Shown piece by piece: positions 44,353 to 53,763 of a stretch of 64,000 nucleotides of DNA. Where the stretch lies: positions 310,001 to 374,000 of the forward strand of contig NZ_CP102269.1 in assembly GCF_025148635.1 (NCBI RefSeq), written 5' to 3'. Position 1 is the first letter of the stretch. Each line of letters begins with the position of its first letter. A model generated the notes under the pieces. That model searched no databases and was not told where the DNA came from. It saw nothing but the letters and a program-made list of their open reading frames with translations. The DNA is from Butyricimonas virosa (GTDB lineage Bacteria; Bacteroidota; Bacteroidia; Bacteroidales; Marinifilaceae). Made by a program: the position numbers and the translations under genes.

Positions 44353-45852
44353 TTAATAAGAACCATCTTCCCTAAATTCAAACTCTGAATCCGGGATAGG
44401 TAAACTCCATTTATTCTCGTCCATTTGGATTGTTTTTATCCCTTTCGCATTAGCTAATGCAGGCTCTACCTCTATTTCCGGAACCTGTCGTCTTCTTAGA
44501 CGGAACCAATATTGTCCTTCTTGTAGATATTCTCTCCAAAATTGTTTATCCACATCTTCTTTTGTTATGCTTTCCTCCGTGTTTAAACCACGAGAAGAAA
44601 TAAATTCGTTGTAATACCGCAATGCTTCGGTTGGCTCCTTTTCTATCAAAGTTTCCGCCAACATTAAATACAATTCAGGAACACGAATGATATTCGAACC
44701 GCTGTAACCAATAGGAGCTTGCTCTTTATTTGCAGTATTGAAAACAGAAGCGTTAATTAATTTCATCAAACGCATACCCAATTTCTCAGACACTTCCGGA
44801 GTTGAAGCACTAGGGACACGTATCCAATTTGAACGATGGTCTGTACCACGTGCAGGATCAAGCTCCTCGTACATTTTTTCATCAGCTGCTAAAAAAGATC
44901 CTTTTTCCAATAAAAAGAGAGATTGCAATGCAGAATAAGTATCTGATTTATATATACCCCAAATACCCTCATCTTGAGCCACAGTTCCAGACATCATCCG
45001 AATGAAGTGATCCGGACCGACATTAGCACCTGTAGGAAGCGGGAATTTTTTAGAATCAACGATTTGTCGTGCATACATTGTGGCACTATCCACATCCCCA
45101 GGCTCATTCCTAGTCAAATACACTCTTGCCAACAATGCTTTAACGGCATACAAATTCATATGCAACTCTCTATAACTGGTAAATTGATCATAAGCATTGA
45201 CCGGCTTACGGGGGTAAGTTAACAAATTTTCATCTTCAAGTAAAAGCGTATGCGCTTCATTCAAATCTTTCAAGACTTTATCATAACACTCTCTCGTCGT
45301 ACTGAAAGGAGTTACCCACATACCATAGTTATTCACATAAGGAATTCCTCGCTTACTCAAATTACAAGAACCATACATTCTCAACAATTCGAAATGCATA
45401 AAAGCACGAATACCCAAACATTCGCCACGATATAAATCCATATGTTTTAAAGGCTTATACCCCCAACTATCTAGATTCTCAAGAATTTTATTCACATCAC
45501 TGATTAATTTATAACCCAATGTCCAAATTCCTCCAAATAAGGTAGTAGAACGTTCTGACTCGTGATTATGTAGCATTAACTCCTCGAAACCTCCTGAATT
45601 TTCAGTAGAATACGTACCCAATGTAAGGTATTGCGCTAGAGCATCCATAATAGTTGGAAGTTGTGCACCCCACAACTCTCCCGCTCCAATCGTATAATAC
45701 AAGCCATACATAGCTTCTTCAACACCCTCCTTGTTTACAAATAATTTTTCTTCTAGTACTTGTCCCTTATCCCTCGATTCCAAGAAATCTTCACAAGAAC
45801 CCAAAACCAAGGCCAACAAGCATAATAATATATTTACTTTTATAATTTTCAT
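44353..45852 (-). CDS. RagB/SusD family lipoprotein (locus 4)
   Basis: This 499-residue surface lipoprotein has the signal LLCLLALVLGSC (Cys near residue 20) and the SusD opening EDFLESRDKGQVLEEKLFV. It contains the TPR helix YRGECLGIRAFMHFELLRMYG (near 140-160) and the C-terminal motif IRVPELYLMLAETLIEKEPTEALRYYNE. It ends in NKWSLPIPDSEFEFRE. It caps the locus 4 SusC and is followed within 7 nt by the DUF4843 gene. Confidence 0.94.
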   Translation of the reverse strand: MKIIKVNILLCLLALVLGSCEDFLESRDKGQVLEEKLFVNKEGVEEAMYGLYYTIGAGELWGAQLPTIMDALAQYLTLGTYSTENSGGFEELMLHNHESERSTTLFGGIWTLGYKLISDVNKILENLDSWGYKPLKHMDLYRGECLGIRAFMHFELLRMYGSCNLSKRGIPYVNNYGMWVTPFSTTRECYDKVLKDLNEAHTLLLEDENLLTYPRKPVNAYDQFTSYRELHMNLYAVKALLARVYLTRNEPGDVDSATMYARQIVDSKKFPLPTGANVGPDHFIRMMSGTVAQDEGIWGIYKSDTYSALQSLFLLEKGSFLAADEKMYEELDPARGTDHRSNWIRVPSASTPEVSEKLGMRLMKLINASVFNTANKEQAPIGYSGSNIIRVPELYLMLAETLIEKEPTEALRYYNEFISSRGLNTEESITKEDVDKQFWREYLQEGQYWFRLRRRQVPEIEVEPALANAKGIKTIQMDENKWSLPIPDSEFEFREDGSY

Positions 45853-45863
45853 AGTTTTATAAC

Positions 45864-48800
45864 TTAAAAAGTAGGACTGATCATAAAATTATAACTGTGC
45901 ATATAAGGGTAAGAAGTTCCCCGTTCAAACTTCACTGTTGACAACCGGAAAATATCCGAGAAACCGACACCAATAGCCAAACGTTTCAAACCAAGCTTTT
46001 TCACCCAGTTAACGGGCAAATTGTAGGAGATATTGAGAGAAGAAAGATGAAGTTCATTGCGTTTTTCAACGAAACGACTAGAATGCACTACCTTGTTCCG
46101 TTGGTACAAACGTCCTCTCGGATAAGCAACAACATCTCCCGGTTTTGTCCATCGTTGGGTGAATGCACGAACATCCACATTTCGGTAGATATTAATATTC
46201 TCCACCTTTGCGGCCCTAGTCGCATTGTAAATATACCTTCCCAAGGTGTATTCAAAAGCCATACTCAAACTTAAGTTTTTCCAAGCGAGAGCGGTAGAAA
46301 TACTACCTTCCAACTTTGGAGTTTTATCTCCCAAACTTACTTTGTCTTCCACGTGGTAGACATTTGTCAAAGTTCCGTCTGGACGAACAAAAATTTCTTC
46401 TCCGTTAGCAGGATTAATCCCCAAAGAACGTACCGCAAAAATAGCTGTTGTTGATTCTCCTTCTTTAAATAATATTTTAGGGGCTATTCCTTCGGCAGCC
46501 ATATTTTCTTCTGTCTGTTTCATTAAACTATTACTAATTTTTTTCAATTTATTCACCGTATGGTGAGTATTGGCAGAAACACGCCACAACCAATCTTGAT
46601 TCTTTATAATCAAACCAGAAATAGCCAATTCATAACCGTAATTTTCACTTTTTCCCAAGTTTGCTTGCACAGAACTAGCTCCCGTTGAAACAGGAATCCC
46701 GATTGGTAAAAGTAAATCTTTCGACAATTGTTTATACCAGTCAAAGGTTACTTCAAAACGGCTATCTAAGATCTCTAAAGTTAAACCAGCATTATAACTC
46801 AACGTACGCTGTGCTTTTAGGTCCGGATTACCCAAGGAACTTGGCAAAGCACTCAAACCGGAAATATAGTTATCCGCATAAGTATAGATAACGTTGGTCA
46901 AATTACCATCGAAATTACCGCTTCCAACATAACCAACACTTCCTCGGAGACGGAAAAGAGATACCCATCCCAAAGATTTCAAGAATTTCTCGTTATGCAT
47001 ATTCCAACCGAGACCGAATGACCAATAAGGAGTCCAACGTTCATTATCGCCCAATGCTGAATTTGCAGAGGAACGATAAGAAATATCCATATAATAACGA
47101 TTTTTCCAAATAAAATTCAAGTTTCCGAAAGTAGAAACAGTGGCTTTATAAACATTACCTCCACTAGGACTACTACCCGTGAGATATTGTTGAGCAAAAG
47201 AAATATAGTTCATACTAGGTTTTAAGAAACCTTCTCCAACCATTCCATAAGTATCCAAATTACTTTGCTTTAAACTTCCTCCAAAATTCAACGTCAATAT
47301 CGTTCCATCTTCATCAAAAGCGTGAGAATAAGTAACATTAGCTTGTGCAGACCAGTTCCATCCTTCATTTCCATCTAACGTGTAAGTTCCTCGTGCGGAA
47401 ACATTCGAATTATTCAATGAAGACGTGTGAAGAGCAGATACATAATCATCCATGCGGTAGTCATTAATAGACAAACTTCCCGTTGCCGTCACAAAAAATC
47501 CTTGTAATATATCCCAACGCAAACTCAAAGCATTGGAAAATTCTTTCATCTTACCCTTGCTAAAACTATTGGTTGTTGCATTATACATCGGATTGGCCAT
47601 ATCAAAAGACAATCTTGGGATCAATTCTCCATACTCGTCATAAGGAGAATCATAAGGATTCATTGCCACCCATTGAGAAAAATCTCCATAGGGGGAAGAT
47701 TTAGTATCTGTTTTATAAAAATCGGAACGAAGACTAGCAGTTAACTTTCCTTTGTAATGATAAGAAAAATAAAAACCAATACCATAATTCCTACGATAGT
47801 CACCTTTCATAACTCCAAATTTATTACTATAGCGAAGAGAAATACTATAATCCAATCCTCCTCCACGACCAGTTGCAGTCAAAGAGTGACTATGTGACCA
47901 AGAATTTCTTAAAGGAATAGACTTCCAATCGGTATTTACTCCCCGGTTGATTCGTTCCAATTTCTCATAATAATCCACTTCTGACAATCCAGTAACATCT
48001 TCATAAATACCCCAACGTTTTTCTAACTCCAGTTTCTGGCGCGGATTACACAAATCAAAAGAAGATACATCTGCAAATTGCACATCCGGAACAAAATTGT
48101 AACGTAACCGTAGCTTGCTATCCGTAACTTTTTTACGTTCCACTACAATCACGCCATTAGCTGCACGGTCTCCATAGATAGCCGTTGCAGAGGCATCCTT
48201 CAATACATCCACACGCTCGATCTCAAAGATATCCATATCGTACAGACGCTCCATTGTTGTTTCTACTCCATCAACAATAATTAACGGAGTATTTAATCCT
48301 AATTCCCCTTGGGTAGCGATAGAAGTTGTACCGCGGATCAATAGTTCTGGAATATAGTTCGGGTTAGATCCCTGCTCATTATTCTCAACGATACGCATAC
48401 CAGGAACTAAAGTTGTCAAGGCCTTGAAAAGATTGGTTTGTGAAACCTGCAAAATCTCTTCTTGACTGATACTAGTTACAGAACCGGTATAACTATTTTT
48501 AGATGCCGTGTAAATACCGTTAACAACGACCTCCTCCATCTCGTTCACGTCTTCTTCCATGGTGACATTAATAGGTTTGTCATTTTTTACCGGAACTTTA
48601 ACACTCTTCATTCCAATAAAAGAGAAAACCAAAGTAGGAGAAGAGGTTGAGGCAGGAATAGAAATCGCATACATACCATCAGCATCCGTTGCCACTCCCG
48701 TTGTCGTTCCCTTGATAATGACGGTTACTCCAGGAAGAGGTTTCTTGTTTTTATCGAGTACTGCACCCTTAACCGTTCGAGCTGGTCCCGCCGGCACTTT

Positions 48801-49172
48801 TGGGGATTGCTGATATTTTACAGATATATATTTTCCATCTGTAATATCCGAATGAATGAAAGGTTTTCCTTCCAACACTTTTCCCAAGGCTTCTAAAATA
48901 GTTGCATTCTTCAAAGAAGCAGTCACTTTATAATCTTGAACCTCTTCATATGTAAATAATATTTTATACGAAGAGAGTTTTTCCAATTTTTTCAGTGCTT
49001 CTGCTAATAATTCATTTTTAAACTCAATTGTAATGTTCTTTTGCTGAGCTTGAACAAAAGACGCAATGAAAAGAGAACATAGAAGTATTCCGTTTCTAAT
49101 AAACAGATACCATGGTCTTTTCACACGAAGAGAAAACATTTTTTGTCTCATAAATCTGTTTTTGTATTTCAT
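45864..49172 (-). CDS. SusC/RagA family TonB-dependent transducer with STN domain (locus 4)
   Basis: This 1102-residue receptor has a basic N-terminus and signal (about residues 22-43, ending VQAQ). An STN domain (about 46-120, LLAEALKKLEKLSSYKILFT), a carboxypeptidase-D regulatory-like domain (about 133-215), a plug with DASATAIYGDRAANGVIVVE (near 330), and the barrel ending in SYNFMISPTF follow. It imports an unknown substrate and should signal to the FecR/sigma pair encoded upstream. Unlike locus 2, a strong terminator separates it from fecR, so its transcription must start in the 50-nt gap 49173-49224 or read through. Confidence 0.95.
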   Translation of the reverse strand: MKYKNRFMRQKMFSLRVKRPWYLFIRNGILLCSLFIASFVQAQQKNITIEFKNELLAEALKKLEKLSSYKILFTYEEVQDYKVTASLKNATILEALGKVLEGKPFIHSDITDGKYISVKYQQSPKVPAGPARTVKGAVLDKNKKPLPGVTVIIKGTTTGVATDADGMYAISIPASTSSPTLVFSFIGMKSVKVPVKNDKPINVTMEEDVNEMEEVVVNGIYTASKNSYTGSVTSISQEEILQVSQTNLFKALTTLVPGMRIVENNEQGSNPNYIPELLIRGTTSIATQGELGLNTPLIIVDGVETTMERLYDMDIFEIERVDVLKDASATAIYGDRAANGVIVVERKKVTDSKLRLRYNFVPDVQFADVSSFDLCNPRQKLELEKRWGIYEDVTGLSEVDYYEKLERINRGVNTDWKSIPLRNSWSHSHSLTATGRGGGLDYSISLRYSNKFGVMKGDYRRNYGIGFYFSYHYKGKLTASLRSDFYKTDTKSSPYGDFSQWVAMNPYDSPYDEYGELIPRLSFDMANPMYNATTNSFSKGKMKEFSNALSLRWDILQGFFVTATGSLSINDYRMDDYVSALHTSSLNNSNVSARGTYTLDGNEGWNWSAQANVTYSHAFDEDGTILTLNFGGSLKQSNLDTYGMVGEGFLKPSMNYISFAQQYLTGSSPSGGNVYKATVSTFGNLNFIWKNRYYMDISYRSSANSALGDNERWTPYWSFGLGWNMHNEKFLKSLGWVSLFRLRGSVGYVGSGNFDGNLTNVIYTYADNYISGLSALPSSLGNPDLKAQRTLSYNAGLTLEILDSRFEVTFDWYKQLSKDLLLPIGIPVSTGASSVQANLGKSENYGYELAISGLIIKNQDWLWRVSANTHHTVNKLKKISNSLMKQTEENMAAEGIAPKILFKEGESTTAIFAVRSLGINPANGEEIFVRPDGTLTNVYHVEDKVSLGDKTPKLEGSISTALAWKNLSLSMAFEYTLGRYIYNATRAAKVENINIYRNVDVRAFTQRWTKPGDVVAYPRGRLYQRNKVVHSSRFVEKRNELHLSSLNISYNLPVNWVKKLGLKRLAIGVGFSDIFRLSTVKFERGTSYPYMHSYNFMISPTF

Positions 49173-49224
49173 TTAAATATATCTTATATCCACTTAACAA
49201 TACGAATCGGGTACCCTTTATTTG

Positions 49225-49266
49225 TTAAAAAATAAAAAAAAGACAGATATTTACATATCTGTCTTT
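49225..49266 (-). terminator. Strong terminator between fecR and susC of locus 4
   Basis: AAAGACAGATAT (49239-49250) and ATATCTGTCTTT (49255-49266) form a perfect 12-bp stem with a 4-nt loop. On the minus strand TTTTTTTTATTTTTT follows. It lies directly after the fecR stop and before susC. Confidence 0.88.
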
Positions 49267-49302
49267 AATAATGATAAAACGAAAAATTCTAAAAAGATTG
49301 AA

Positions 49303-50448
49303 TCAATCGATATACACCGTATTATTCTGGTAAGTTACCCTTAAATTACCCATTAAATTTAATAATTTCAATACATTATCTATCGGCTTGTCACGTTGTG
49401 CCAAAAAATGTAAGTGTAAATTCTGCACGGCGTTATCCTTAAACACGATATGCACGTTATACCACCTACCAACTTCTTTCATTATTTCCACTAAAGGCTC
49501 ATTGTCAAAATAGAAGTACCCTTCCGTCCACAGGTGGTAGTTATCAGTATCGACTCTCTTCACTTCAAAAGAACCGTCTTCCAGCAAATGAGCATCTTCC
49601 TGGGGATGAATGGTTACTTCCTCTTTAGAAAGTTCATTTCTCACTTTTACACACCCCTGAATTAAAGTCACGTGAGTATTGTTTGCGGAATAACTTTTGA
49701 TGTTAAATTCCGTACCCAACACTTCTGTCACAATGTTTTCCACTTTCACTTTAAATGGACGTAACGAATCGTGGGCGACTTTAAAAAAACCTTCTCCGCA
49801 TAATTCCACGACACGTTCTTCTCCTGTAAATAAACTTGGATATATCAGTTGGCTTTCCGCATTCAACCACACCTGTGTCCCATCTGAAAGTGTTATTTGA
49901 TAGAAACTGCTACAAGATGTTTGCAAGGTATGAATTTCAGGTATTTTTGTTTTTTCTTCTTGCCTGTAATCTAGCATTTTATTTTTTTGCAGCAAATCTA
50001 TTGGACGTTCTAACAATGTATCAACCTGCGAACTCGAGAGAATGACTCGTTGGCCATTATTGGTAGATAAAATTACTTCACCGGCCCCCGTACCTGGTTT
50101 AAACGCCACAAATACATCTTTATCTACAGAGGAACTAGGAGACAATAAAATACCGATAACCAATATAATGCAGGCCGCAGTTATCAACATAATAGAAAGT
50201 AAGCGATACCTTTTTTGCATTTCCACTTTCCGTTTTTGCATAAATTTGTCCCAAGCTTTATTAGGATCTGTTTTGGAAGAAGCATCCTCACGAATAAAAG
50301 CCTTACGACAATCCCTTAATAAATGAAGGGTTTGTATATTATCCTCTTCAGATAATAATTCCTCCCATTCTTCTGGAGAAGTTTCCGGATCGTTCAAGGC
50401 ATCCAGTAAACGTTCTCTCGGGTCGATATCTTGCTTTTCATTATTCAT
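49303..50448 (-). CDS. FecR-family anti-sigma factor (locus 4)
   Basis: This 381-residue single-pass protein has a cytoplasmic N-terminal part (1-80) and a membrane segment (about 81-103, LLSIMLITAACIILVIGILL). The periplasmic FecR domain contains YQITLSDGTQVWLNAESQLIYP and CGEGFFKVAHDSLRPFKV. A C-terminal DUF4974 domain starts near 315 (PLVEIMKEVGRWYNVHIVF). It should hold the linked sigma factor until the STN domain of SusC signals. Its start is 24 nt after the end of the sigma gene. Confidence 0.94.
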   Translation of the reverse strand: MNNEKQDIDPRERLLDALNDPETSPEEWEELLSEEDNIQTLHLLRDCRKAFIREDASSKTDPNKAWDKFMQKRKVEMQKRYRLLSIMLITAACIILVIGILLSPSSSVDKDVFVAFKPGTGAGEVILSTNNGQRVILSSSQVDTLLERPIDLLQKNKMLDYRQEEKTKIPEIHTLQTSCSSFYQITLSDGTQVWLNAESQLIYPSLFTGEERVVELCGEGFFKVAHDSLRPFKVKVENIVTEVLGTEFNIKSYSANNTHVTLIQGCVKVRNELSKEEVTIHPQEDAHLLEDGSFEVKRVDTDNYHLWTEGYFYFDNEPLVEIMKEVGRWYNVHIVFKDNAVQNLHLHFLAQRDKPIDNVLKLLNLMGNLRVTYQNNTVYID

Positions 50449-50472
50449 TGTTTCAATATCAATGTGTTGTAT

Positions 50473-50994
50473 TCATGAATCTTTACCATTTACCGAGACT
50501 GAAAGTTCCTCTCTCAATGAACTTAAAGCCTTCATTATATGCTTTTTTACCGTATTCGTACTAATGTTCAACATTTGTGCCACTTCCGAATATTTTTTTT
50601 GATTAAAATAACATTCTTCTAACACTTTCCTTGTTTTAGGAGGCAATGTATTTATAATCATCATTATACGATTAATTCTCTCGTCATCATCATTTTCTTG
50701 AGTATCTTCGAGTTCCGAAGTCGTATAAATAAATACAGATGCATATTTTTCTACAATTTTATTATGCCGAAGATAGTTAAAACTCCTATGCCTTACCTGT
50801 TGGAAAAGAACAGGAACCAAAGAATTATTCTTAAGATTATCATAATTTCGCCACACGTATTCGAACGCATCATTTACAACATCTTCGCTTATCTCTTTGT
50901 CATTTAAATAATTATATGCAAATACATACAATTTGTTGTAATTTTCTTTAAACAATATCTCAAATTCATCTTTTGCTTTTTTGTGTCCGAACAT
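50473..50994 (-). CDS. ECF RNA polymerase sigma-70 factor (locus 4)
   Basis: This 173-residue sigma factor has regions 2 (FEILFKENYNKLYVFAYNYL, then DVVNDAFEYVWRNYD) and 4 (LEECYFNQKKYSEVAQMLNI and STNTVKKHIMKALSSLREEL) only. It is Bacteroidales FecI-like and should activate the locus 4 susC operon. A TACCTTTG -7 box lies at 51025-51032. Confidence 0.94.
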   Translation of the reverse strand: MFGHKKAKDEFEILFKENYNKLYVFAYNYLNDKEISEDVVNDAFEYVWRNYDNLKNNSLVPVLFQQVRHRSFNYLRHNKIVEKYASVFIYTTSELEDTQENDDDERINRIMMIINTLPPKTRKVLEECYFNQKKYSEVAQMLNISTNTVKKHIMKALSSLREELSVSVNGKDS

Positions 50995-51780
50995 AATATA
51001 AACTCGATAGGAAGATATAATTTACAAAGGTAAATTTATTTTGTGGAATTATATAAGGAATAATACAAATTTCTTCAAAACACAAAACAGGTTGGATCCA
51101 ACTTTCGACGAGAGCTTAGGATTCGATCCAAACTACAATTATTCAATGTACTAGTTTCGTTGCATCGGGAAGGTTAGCACTTATTCTTTACCTTTTTTAC
51201 ATCAGATTTATTGATCTCGATATTTTCTACCAACATTTTTCTCTAACTATACTTTTAATATTGACAGTGCAGAAGGAAGTACGCTATTCAATATAATGTT
51301 TTTCATGCAATTCAGATATAGTGGGAAATATAAACCCGATTGCCCCACACTTATATTCCTAATTGCCCCATCAAAAAACAAGTAGATTTACAGACCTGAA
51401 AATGCATTTTAACCCGGTTCTATTTTATTTAAAATAAATCGTAGTCAAAACTACTTCTTTTTTGCATTCATCATTTGTCATGCGATCAGATGAGAGTGTT
51501 TTACAGTCGTTTCTATATGTTTCGAGCATTCCGAAAAACGTAGCTTAGAGAGTTGTTCAATTATTCTGTCCGTTACTATAAAACCCCACGTTAACGAACA
51601 CGTAACGAATAGATATAAAGCAATGTATTGAGCAACAGATAACAACCAGTAAAGTCCAACAAATCGGTTTATCTCTGAGTGATCAACGAAAAAGGATACT
51701 GTTTTCTATTAATTCACTACAGTATTATATTTAATTCTAGTTTAATAAAATCGCTCTTCCACTCTTTCCTGACAGACAAT
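50995..51780. other. Intergenic region between locus 4 and cytidine deaminase
   Basis: These 786 nt are AT-rich with no gene I can support. The sigma promoter box (51025-51032) lies at one end. On the minus strand, 51478-51705 is open for 75 codons without an ATG and encodes one hydrophobic stretch (see findings). It may be a decayed membrane protein or chance. Confidence 0.5.
51025..51032 (-). promoter_or_regulatory. -7 box for the locus 4 sigma gene
   Basis: TACCTTTG on the minus strand (51032-51025) matches TAnnTTTG, 30 nt before the sigma start. No clear -33 TTTG is present at the usual distance. Confidence 0.42.
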
Positions 51781-52245
51781 CTAAGGCATGACAAACGAAA
51801 AAGGTAATAACTGGCTAGCCTTAATCAAGATGGTTCCTTTTTTGCCTATCATGATAACATCAAAATCCGCTTTATAGCGTTGAACAATTTCTGCCATCAC
51901 TTGCCGACAGGCCCCACACGGAGTAACATTCTCATCCACTTCCACACCATGCTCACGAGCAGCAATAGCAATTGCCTTAATCCCCGTCTTCGGATAAGCG
52001 GAACAGGCATAAAACAATGCAGTTCGCTCGGCACACAGACCAGAAGGATAAGCAACATTTTCCTGATTCGTACCGCAAACGACCTCCCCGTTATTCATCA
52101 ACACGGCAGCCCCCACGGCAAAACCCGAATACACACAATACGCATTTTTCGTGACCTCCAAGGCCGCACGACACAAATCCTCGTATCCTTCCGGGTAAGA
52201 TTCCCGGTACACCGTGTAATCAATCTTCAATTCCGCTTTCTCCAT
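51781..52245 (-). CDS. cdd: Cytidine deaminase
   Basis: This 154-residue cytosolic enzyme converts cytidine and deoxycytidine to uridine and deoxyuridine in pyrimidine salvage. Zinc-site motifs are CAERTALFYA (Cys plus catalytic Glu) and TPCGACRQVM (two Cys), the pattern of the small tetrameric class. NQENVAYPSG precedes the first motif as usual. I chose the Met of MEKAELKIDYTVY, 13 codons inside the longest frame, because the longer start would add a basic tail not seen in the family. It is divergent from the LysM hydrolase gene with about 50 nt between them. Confidence 0.93.
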   Translation of the reverse strand: MEKAELKIDYTVYRESYPEGYEDLCRAALEVTKNAYCVYSGFAVGAAVLMNNGEVVCGTNQENVAYPSGLCAERTALFYACSAYPKTGIKAIAIAAREHGVEVDENVTPCGACRQVMAEIVQRYKADFDVIMIGKKGTILIKASQLLPFSFVMP

Positions 52246-52295
52246 TCTATTTTTTTTCGTAATTTTACCGCCAATATAAAACATTATCTGAAACT

Positions 52296-53213
52296 ATGAG
52301 CAAGATTTACATTATTTTATTTTTAAGTTTTATATGTGTTAACATATGTGGAGCTTCTACGGACAGTCGCAAAGCGTTTATCAAAAAATATAAAAGTATC
52401 GCCATCGAAGAGATGGATCGTACGGGCATTCCCGCCAGTATCAAATTGGCTCAAGGAATGCTGGAATCCGGATGTGGAACTTCAAAACTGGCTGTTAATG
52501 CCAACAACCACTTCGGTATTAAATGCCACAACTGGAACGGAGCCAGTTTTACCATGGACGATGATAAACGAAACGAATGTTTTCGGAAATACAGAAATCC
52601 GGAAGAATCATGGGTAGATCACAGCGAATTCCTACTCTCTCGTCCTCGCTATGCATTCCTGTTCGACCTGCCCAAAACAGATTATAAAGGCTGGGCCAAA
52701 GGTTTGAAAAAAGCTGGATATGCAACCGCCTCCGATTACGCACAAAAACTCATTAAAATCATCGAGGAAGAAGAATTATATCAATTCGATCGCCCAGGCA
52801 AAAAAATCCATCCGATACCCAACGAATTAAATTATAAACTCAGCGAAAGTAAAAACTACCAAAGCCGAGTGGTATATATCAACAAGATTCCTTCCGTGAA
52901 AGTAAAAGAAGGCGACACATTTGAAAGTATCGCTCAATACTTCAACATCCCGTTGAAAAAACTATTGAAATACAACGATAAAAACGAACTATCAATCCGT
53001 ACGGGAATGCACGTGTTCTTGGCAAAGAAAAAGAACAAAGCTCCCAAGGGATACACATTCCATAAAACAAAAGCCGGGGACACCATGTACATGATCTCCC
53101 AAATATATGGAATAAAGCTCGCTAAATTGTTGCAATATAATTACATGGAAAACGGTGAAAAACCTCAGGTCGGAGAAATGATCTCTTTAAGAGGTCCCGC
53201 CCAATTATACTAA
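52296..53213 (+). CDS. Exported peptidoglycan hydrolase: GH73 glucosaminidase with two LysM domains
   Basis: This 305-residue protein has a signal peptide (IYIILFLSFICVNICGAS, about 1-21), then a GH73/FlgJ-like beta-N-acetylglucosaminidase domain (about 25-165). Family motifs are IPASIKLAQGMLESGCGTSKLA (with the catalytic Glu), NNHFGIKC, and ESWVDHSEFL. Two LysM peptidoglycan-binding repeats follow: VKVKEGDTFESIAQYFNI (near 203) and HKTKAGDTMYMISQIYGI (near 260). It acts in the periplasm on cell-wall glycan during growth or remodelling. The DUF4199 gene starts 11 nt downstream. Confidence 0.93.
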   Translation: MSKIYIILFLSFICVNICGASTDSRKAFIKKYKSIAIEEMDRTGIPASIKLAQGMLESGCGTSKLAVNANNHFGIKCHNWNGASFTMDDDKRNECFRKYRNPEESWVDHSEFLLSRPRYAFLFDLPKTDYKGWAKGLKKAGYATASDYAQKLIKIIEEEELYQFDRPGKKIHPIPNELNYKLSESKNYQSRVVYINKIPSVKVKEGDTFESIAQYFNIPLKKLLKYNDKNELSIRTGMHVFLAKKKNKAPKGYTFHKTKAGDTMYMISQIYGIKLAKLLQYNYMENGEKPQVGEMISLRGPAQLY

Positions 53214-53224
53214 AGAAGAATGAA

Positions 53225-53761
53225 ATGAAAAAAAATAACGAGCTATTCTTAAAACAGAATTCAATATTCGGGTGCCTGATTGGAGCAACCTTCATCTTCG
53301 CATCCTTGTTATTTATCTTGGCAGGCAAAGGCATCGTGGTGAATGCCCAATTCCATAATATCATTATGATGCTGACAATTTTCGGGATTTTCATGGGTGT
53401 CCGAAAATACAGGGATGAACAACTGGCTGGTGTCATTTCTTACGGGAAAGCACTGAAAACAGGAATATATATTCTTTGTGTTGCCTCGTTATGCTATGCC
53501 GTGTACGTATTCTTTTTATACTCGTTCAACGCGGATTTACTGACGGAATTCAAAAACGTGACAATAAACACGCTAAAGATTACCGGACAGAACTCCCCAC
53601 TATTCAAAATGCTCGAAGAAAACATGGATATATATTTTGTCCCCGTCAGTATTGCTTTCGGAGAACTATTCAATAGAATCCTCGTAGGAGCAGCCTTCTC
53701 GCTATTTATAGCCGGATTGGTCAGAAGAAGTAAATTACCGTTTAACCCGCAAGAATTTTAA
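53225..53761 (+). CDS. DUF4199 domain-containing membrane protein
   Basis: This 178-residue protein has four hydrophobic segments (about residues 13-36, 43-60, 77-101, 140-165) and the layout of DUF4199: GCLIGATFIFASLLFIL, MMLTIFGIFMGVRKYRDEQLAGVISYGKALKTG. Its function is unknown. It sits 3 nt before the glycosyltransferase gene, and this pairing is common in Bacteroidota. It may help the transferase in the inner membrane. Confidence 0.85.
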   Translation: MKKNNELFLKQNSIFGCLIGATFIFASLLFILAGKGIVVNAQFHNIIMMLTIFGIFMGVRKYRDEQLAGVISYGKALKTGIYILCVASLCYAVYVFFLYSFNADLLTEFKNVTINTLKITGQNSPLFKMLEENMDIYFVPVSIAFGELFNRILVGAAFSLFIAGLVRRSKLPFNPQEF

Positions 53762-53763
53762 AC

